A DNA stretch of 64,000 bases. Origin: Lumnitzera littorea (lineage: Eukaryota > Streptophyta > Magnoliopsida > Myrtales > Combretaceae). The DNA lies in NCBI GenBank assembly GCA_024138015.1, contig JAMXBB010000011.1, positions 74,986,199-75,050,198 of the forward strand. Direction: 5' to 3'. Made by a program: the position numbers and the translations under genes. The notes below the pieces were generated by a model. It made no database searches and was not told the DNA's origin. It saw only the letters and a list, made by a program, of their open reading frames with translations. How positions within the stretch are numbered: the first letter of the stretch is position 1; every line of letters begins with the position of its first letter. Shown one piece after another: positions 60,887-64,000 of the stretch.

Positions 60887-63800
60887 TTAAGTCAATAGAA
60901 TACCTAAGAGAATGAGTGTGAGTTGATATAACGTAGAGCCATTCAAAAGTTGATGGACAAGTGAGAAGAGTGGGATTAATATTGGTGTGAGTGCCTGGGT
61001 AGGCCTACTTGTTTCATGTCTTGACGATCATCAACCTTCAGTGTATTTGGATGTTATTGGGCTAAATGGGTGTCCTTCATTTAGTGTCTTGTAGCAAGGG
61101 ACCCCTAAGAGAGAGATAGGAAGTGTAGTTCTCAAGAGCCTCGATGACCTAACTAGGTTATTTTGTTATTATTATTATTTTGGCAAAGATGGCCCTAAGG
61201 TTGATGAATGTGAAAGAGATCTTATTGTGGAAAAAACATTACCTATTATGCCTCAATTTGCTAGTAGTGTGGCTATCCACTGTGTATAATACTTCTACAC
61301 GTAAGGCTTCCTAATTTAGAGAGTAAGCTTCTAACTCAATTTTAGACTTTGCAAAATTGTTCATTAGTTTGAAAAATTGAACTTAAAGTTATGAAAGCAA
61401 TTGATAAACAAAAGAAATAGATAACTTAAAACATCATAAGCTTATATAAACATCAACCAAATCCAAAGAGTCATAATGCTCTCTAAAAACAAAATCTAAA
61501 TCGACAAGCTTGCTAAAACATTAGCTCGATAAGTAGGGCTTCAAAACATAGTAACAGTATCTAAAAAGTATACATGTATACGATCATCCCAAAATGTCTC
61601 ATAGCTATCATACGTGACCACGATAATAAACTATTAAGTATCTAGATAAAATAAAACTCAGATAATATGTTATAGTGAGCCAACCCTTAGACGCCTCATA
61701 TTTTGAAGTCTTTAGGAGAGCTGTAGGCTTAAGTATATCATAATATGTATCAAAATCGGAGTAGTATAGGATTTTAGTGGCATCTACATCCTCTCTCGAA
61801 AAGAAGCTAAAGGAATGAGCTCCGAAGAACTCAATATAAAAAAAATACAACTAAACTTCGTATTTTGTATGGGTTTAATCTAATGTTGCTAGCACTTTAT
61901 TTAACATATTATAATTAGGTGAAACATACAGCATGGGAATACTCATAACTTTGGACAAATAGGGGGAATGGGTTCTAACTCTACCATAGTAAACTGTTAG
62001 GATTTGTCGCTACCGTAACAGCTAACAAAGGTTACGGGAGTTAGTCTAGATACCAAATGAAACCTAGGACCAAAATTACATGAAGAGTTCCACAACCCTC
62101 TCTTAGTAACTATTTGCCATACTGCAGTAGCTTAGGCAACATCTATTGTACCCTCCTAAAGTTACAATCATAACAATAACGCAGTCAAAAGGTTTCGTAA
62201 TACTGGTTTAGATGACTAATCACAAGCAATACACAAATTATTTTACTTGAGTTTATGTTGTTATTTTGGTTTAATTTAACTTAGATTTCTAGCAAACAAC
62301 GCCTAAGGTCACTGCATACCTATCAAGCAAGCCTTAAATAACGATGAAATAGTCATATAATAATTTTGCTAGAAGCTAATAAAGCAGTTATGAAGTATTA
62401 GGATTTATACTTAATAATATATATTCATGTTTCATCAATTTATACTTAAAGCTTTTCTTCATATGCTTTATATTAGCTAAGGTTTATCTAGGTTATGGGC
62501 TTTAAGAGTTTACTAGGCCTAATTATATTTTGAGGAGGAATTTGGCCATATTACTTAATTAATTTAATTGGTTCAAGTAAGAGAATTATTATCAATTAAT
62601 AGCCCAATTAAGAAGGTCATTACCAATTATTGGTCCATCCATTATTTATTACTTATTGGATTTAAAGTTTTTGTTAGTTTAGGTCCATTTAAGGTATGAG
62701 CTCTAAAAGGGATTATGAGCTTAAGGATATTTTGGAGATTTTAGCCTTAGTCCACTAGGATTTAAGGAGTATTAGGTGCAATTACATTTGTAGTTCTCTT
62801 TTATTGAGGCTCATAAGGTGTTGGGTCTTAATTGGGAAAATGGGTTCAATTAACGTAAAATAAGGCCCATTAGAGATCCTATTAGTTTATCATTTTGATG
62901 TGTCGAATTCAATAGCCATATTTTAGCCAAATTGTATGGCCATCCATTTGAATCCCATTGTATCAATTAAGTTTTTAAGCTCTCATTGTTTTATGTAGCC
63001 TAGACTCATATGAGTTATGGGCCTACAAGGAAGGTATGGGGCTGCTATTTAGAGAGGAGAGTGAGCCCAGTAAAAAGGTCCAAATTAGGTTTTTACTACT
63101 CCATGTTTGTATTATGTCTCCTTGGACTAATTTTATGTCAAATCCATTTTTTCAATTTACTTAGTACTAAGGCTTATTTATCAAATCAATTGAGCCCAAA
63201 CCAATTAAATGCATTTCCAAATCTTACAACTATTCCATTAATTATAATTGCAAAACAAATCACATTGGCAACATAGTGAGGTTGCATATTTAATATGTGT
63301 ATAATCAACCAATATCACTTACTAATTCACATTTTAGTCATCCTTATTCATCAATCTCTTTACCTTTTAACAAGATTATCGCCCAAGACACCAAAGATCC
63401 AATTAATTACAAAACCATACTTGATTGAAACTTATATTTGCTAGAAATTTCACTAATCTACTTGTCAAAGTCATTTTACCACACATGTGGGATTTAACAT
63501 TCTTATCACTAGATATGTACTAATTATAGCCTAAATCATTTTGTAACCTAAGATTCATCACTTTAATAATGTTATTAACATATCATTATTCTAAAATCAC
63601 AATCAAGTAAAGAACATACACAAGAGATTTATGGTGGTGGCGGTGGCAACATTTAAGATCACAAAAATAAACTCTAATATTAAATCTTAAACTTAATTAT
63701 ACTCCATTTATCCTTGTCTTACATCTTGATTATCACATTAAACACTTGATTAGCCCTTAAATCAAGCAAAACTATCCTTAATACTCTCACATATGCCATA

Positions 63801-64000
63801 GTTAAGATAAGAATATGAGTCATTCCATCACTTAAACTTCTTATGCATATTATCTACACACCAAACATGTCCAAATCAGCAAAGTATACATATCAATCAT
63901 ACTCAAACATCAAATAAGCATACTTAACTCTATCATATGTAATGGCGCAAACACTCCAATTGTTTAATAACCCATCTATTTCATCAAGACATCATTTATT
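60887..64000. other. Unassigned repeat-like DNA at window end
   Basis: No gene supported. 61300-62340 has the texture of a decayed long LTR (ACCGTAACAGCTAACAAAGG, GAGTTCCACAACCCTC), but neither end was found. 61161-61178 is a TTA microsatellite. ORFs at 61608-61850 (minus) and 63010-63276 (plus) have no domain and no coding context. Confidence 0.4.

Overview
This is an AT-rich plant nuclear window, most likely from a eudicot. The evidence is GT-AG introns, plant-type Copia, Gypsy, LINE, TRIM and MITE elements, and two single-copy plant genes. The species cannot be read from the sequence. Most of the 64 kb is transposon-derived. Only two host genes are supported: the 3' part of an ARID5/ARID6-type chromatin gene (131-24479, + strand, upstream exons outside the window) and a complete intronless-CDS phosphate/anion transporter of the PHT4;6 (ANTR5) type (55519-56844, + strand).

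0-25 kb: the ARID gene. A 90-bp exon at 131-220 ends the ARID domain. The next exon begins only at 22285, so one intron is about 22 kb long. It holds a LINE relic (about 1.2-3.7 kb), a complete decayed Copia element with a 5-bp target-site duplication (4248-8366), and a nest. The nest is a chromovirus-like Gypsy (8378-22030), split by a gag-protease-only Gypsy (12716-21296), split by a Copia element (13963-19619), which contains a TRIM (14159-15460). Seven short exons (22285-24479) then encode a basic linker and an alpha-crystallin/HSP20-like domain.

25-50 kb: retrotransposon territory. Two Tat-like Ty3/Gypsy relics lie on the minus strand: T1, 26054-38269, and T2, about 40320-49027. In T1, gag is on the minus strand, and a decayed 'putative gypsy type transposon' (PF04195-like) reading frame lies antisense to it on the plus strand. 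Three large solo LTRs of one family (26364-29412, 41123-44663, 45751-48676) are inserted in these two elements, each flanked by a 5-bp duplication (two perfect, one 4/5). T1 also contains a Cassandra-like array with three 5S-rRNA-derived segments (33.2-34.04 kb) and a 1.9-kb solo-LTR-like block. A Mutator-like MITE with long inverted repeats and a perfect 9-bp duplication is at 39079-39611.

49-64 kb: AT-rich intergenic DNA, then PHT4;6 with a TATA-like box and CT-rich leader about 1.8 kb upstream of its ATG. About 60 bp after the PHT4;6 stop, a diverged copy of the ARID gene's last intron, last exon and 3' UTR begins (about 56905-57930). The rest holds another Tat-like LTR with an antisense-ORF relic, a small MITE and unassigned repeat-like DNA.

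The two host genes have unrelated jobs: nuclear DNA/chromatin binding and Golgi phosphate export. What links them here is the duplicated ARID tail. No wholly new gene system was found. The most notable signals are the nested 22-kb intron, the duplicated terminal exon, the triple 5S-bearing repeat and the gag/antisense-ORF organisation of T1.
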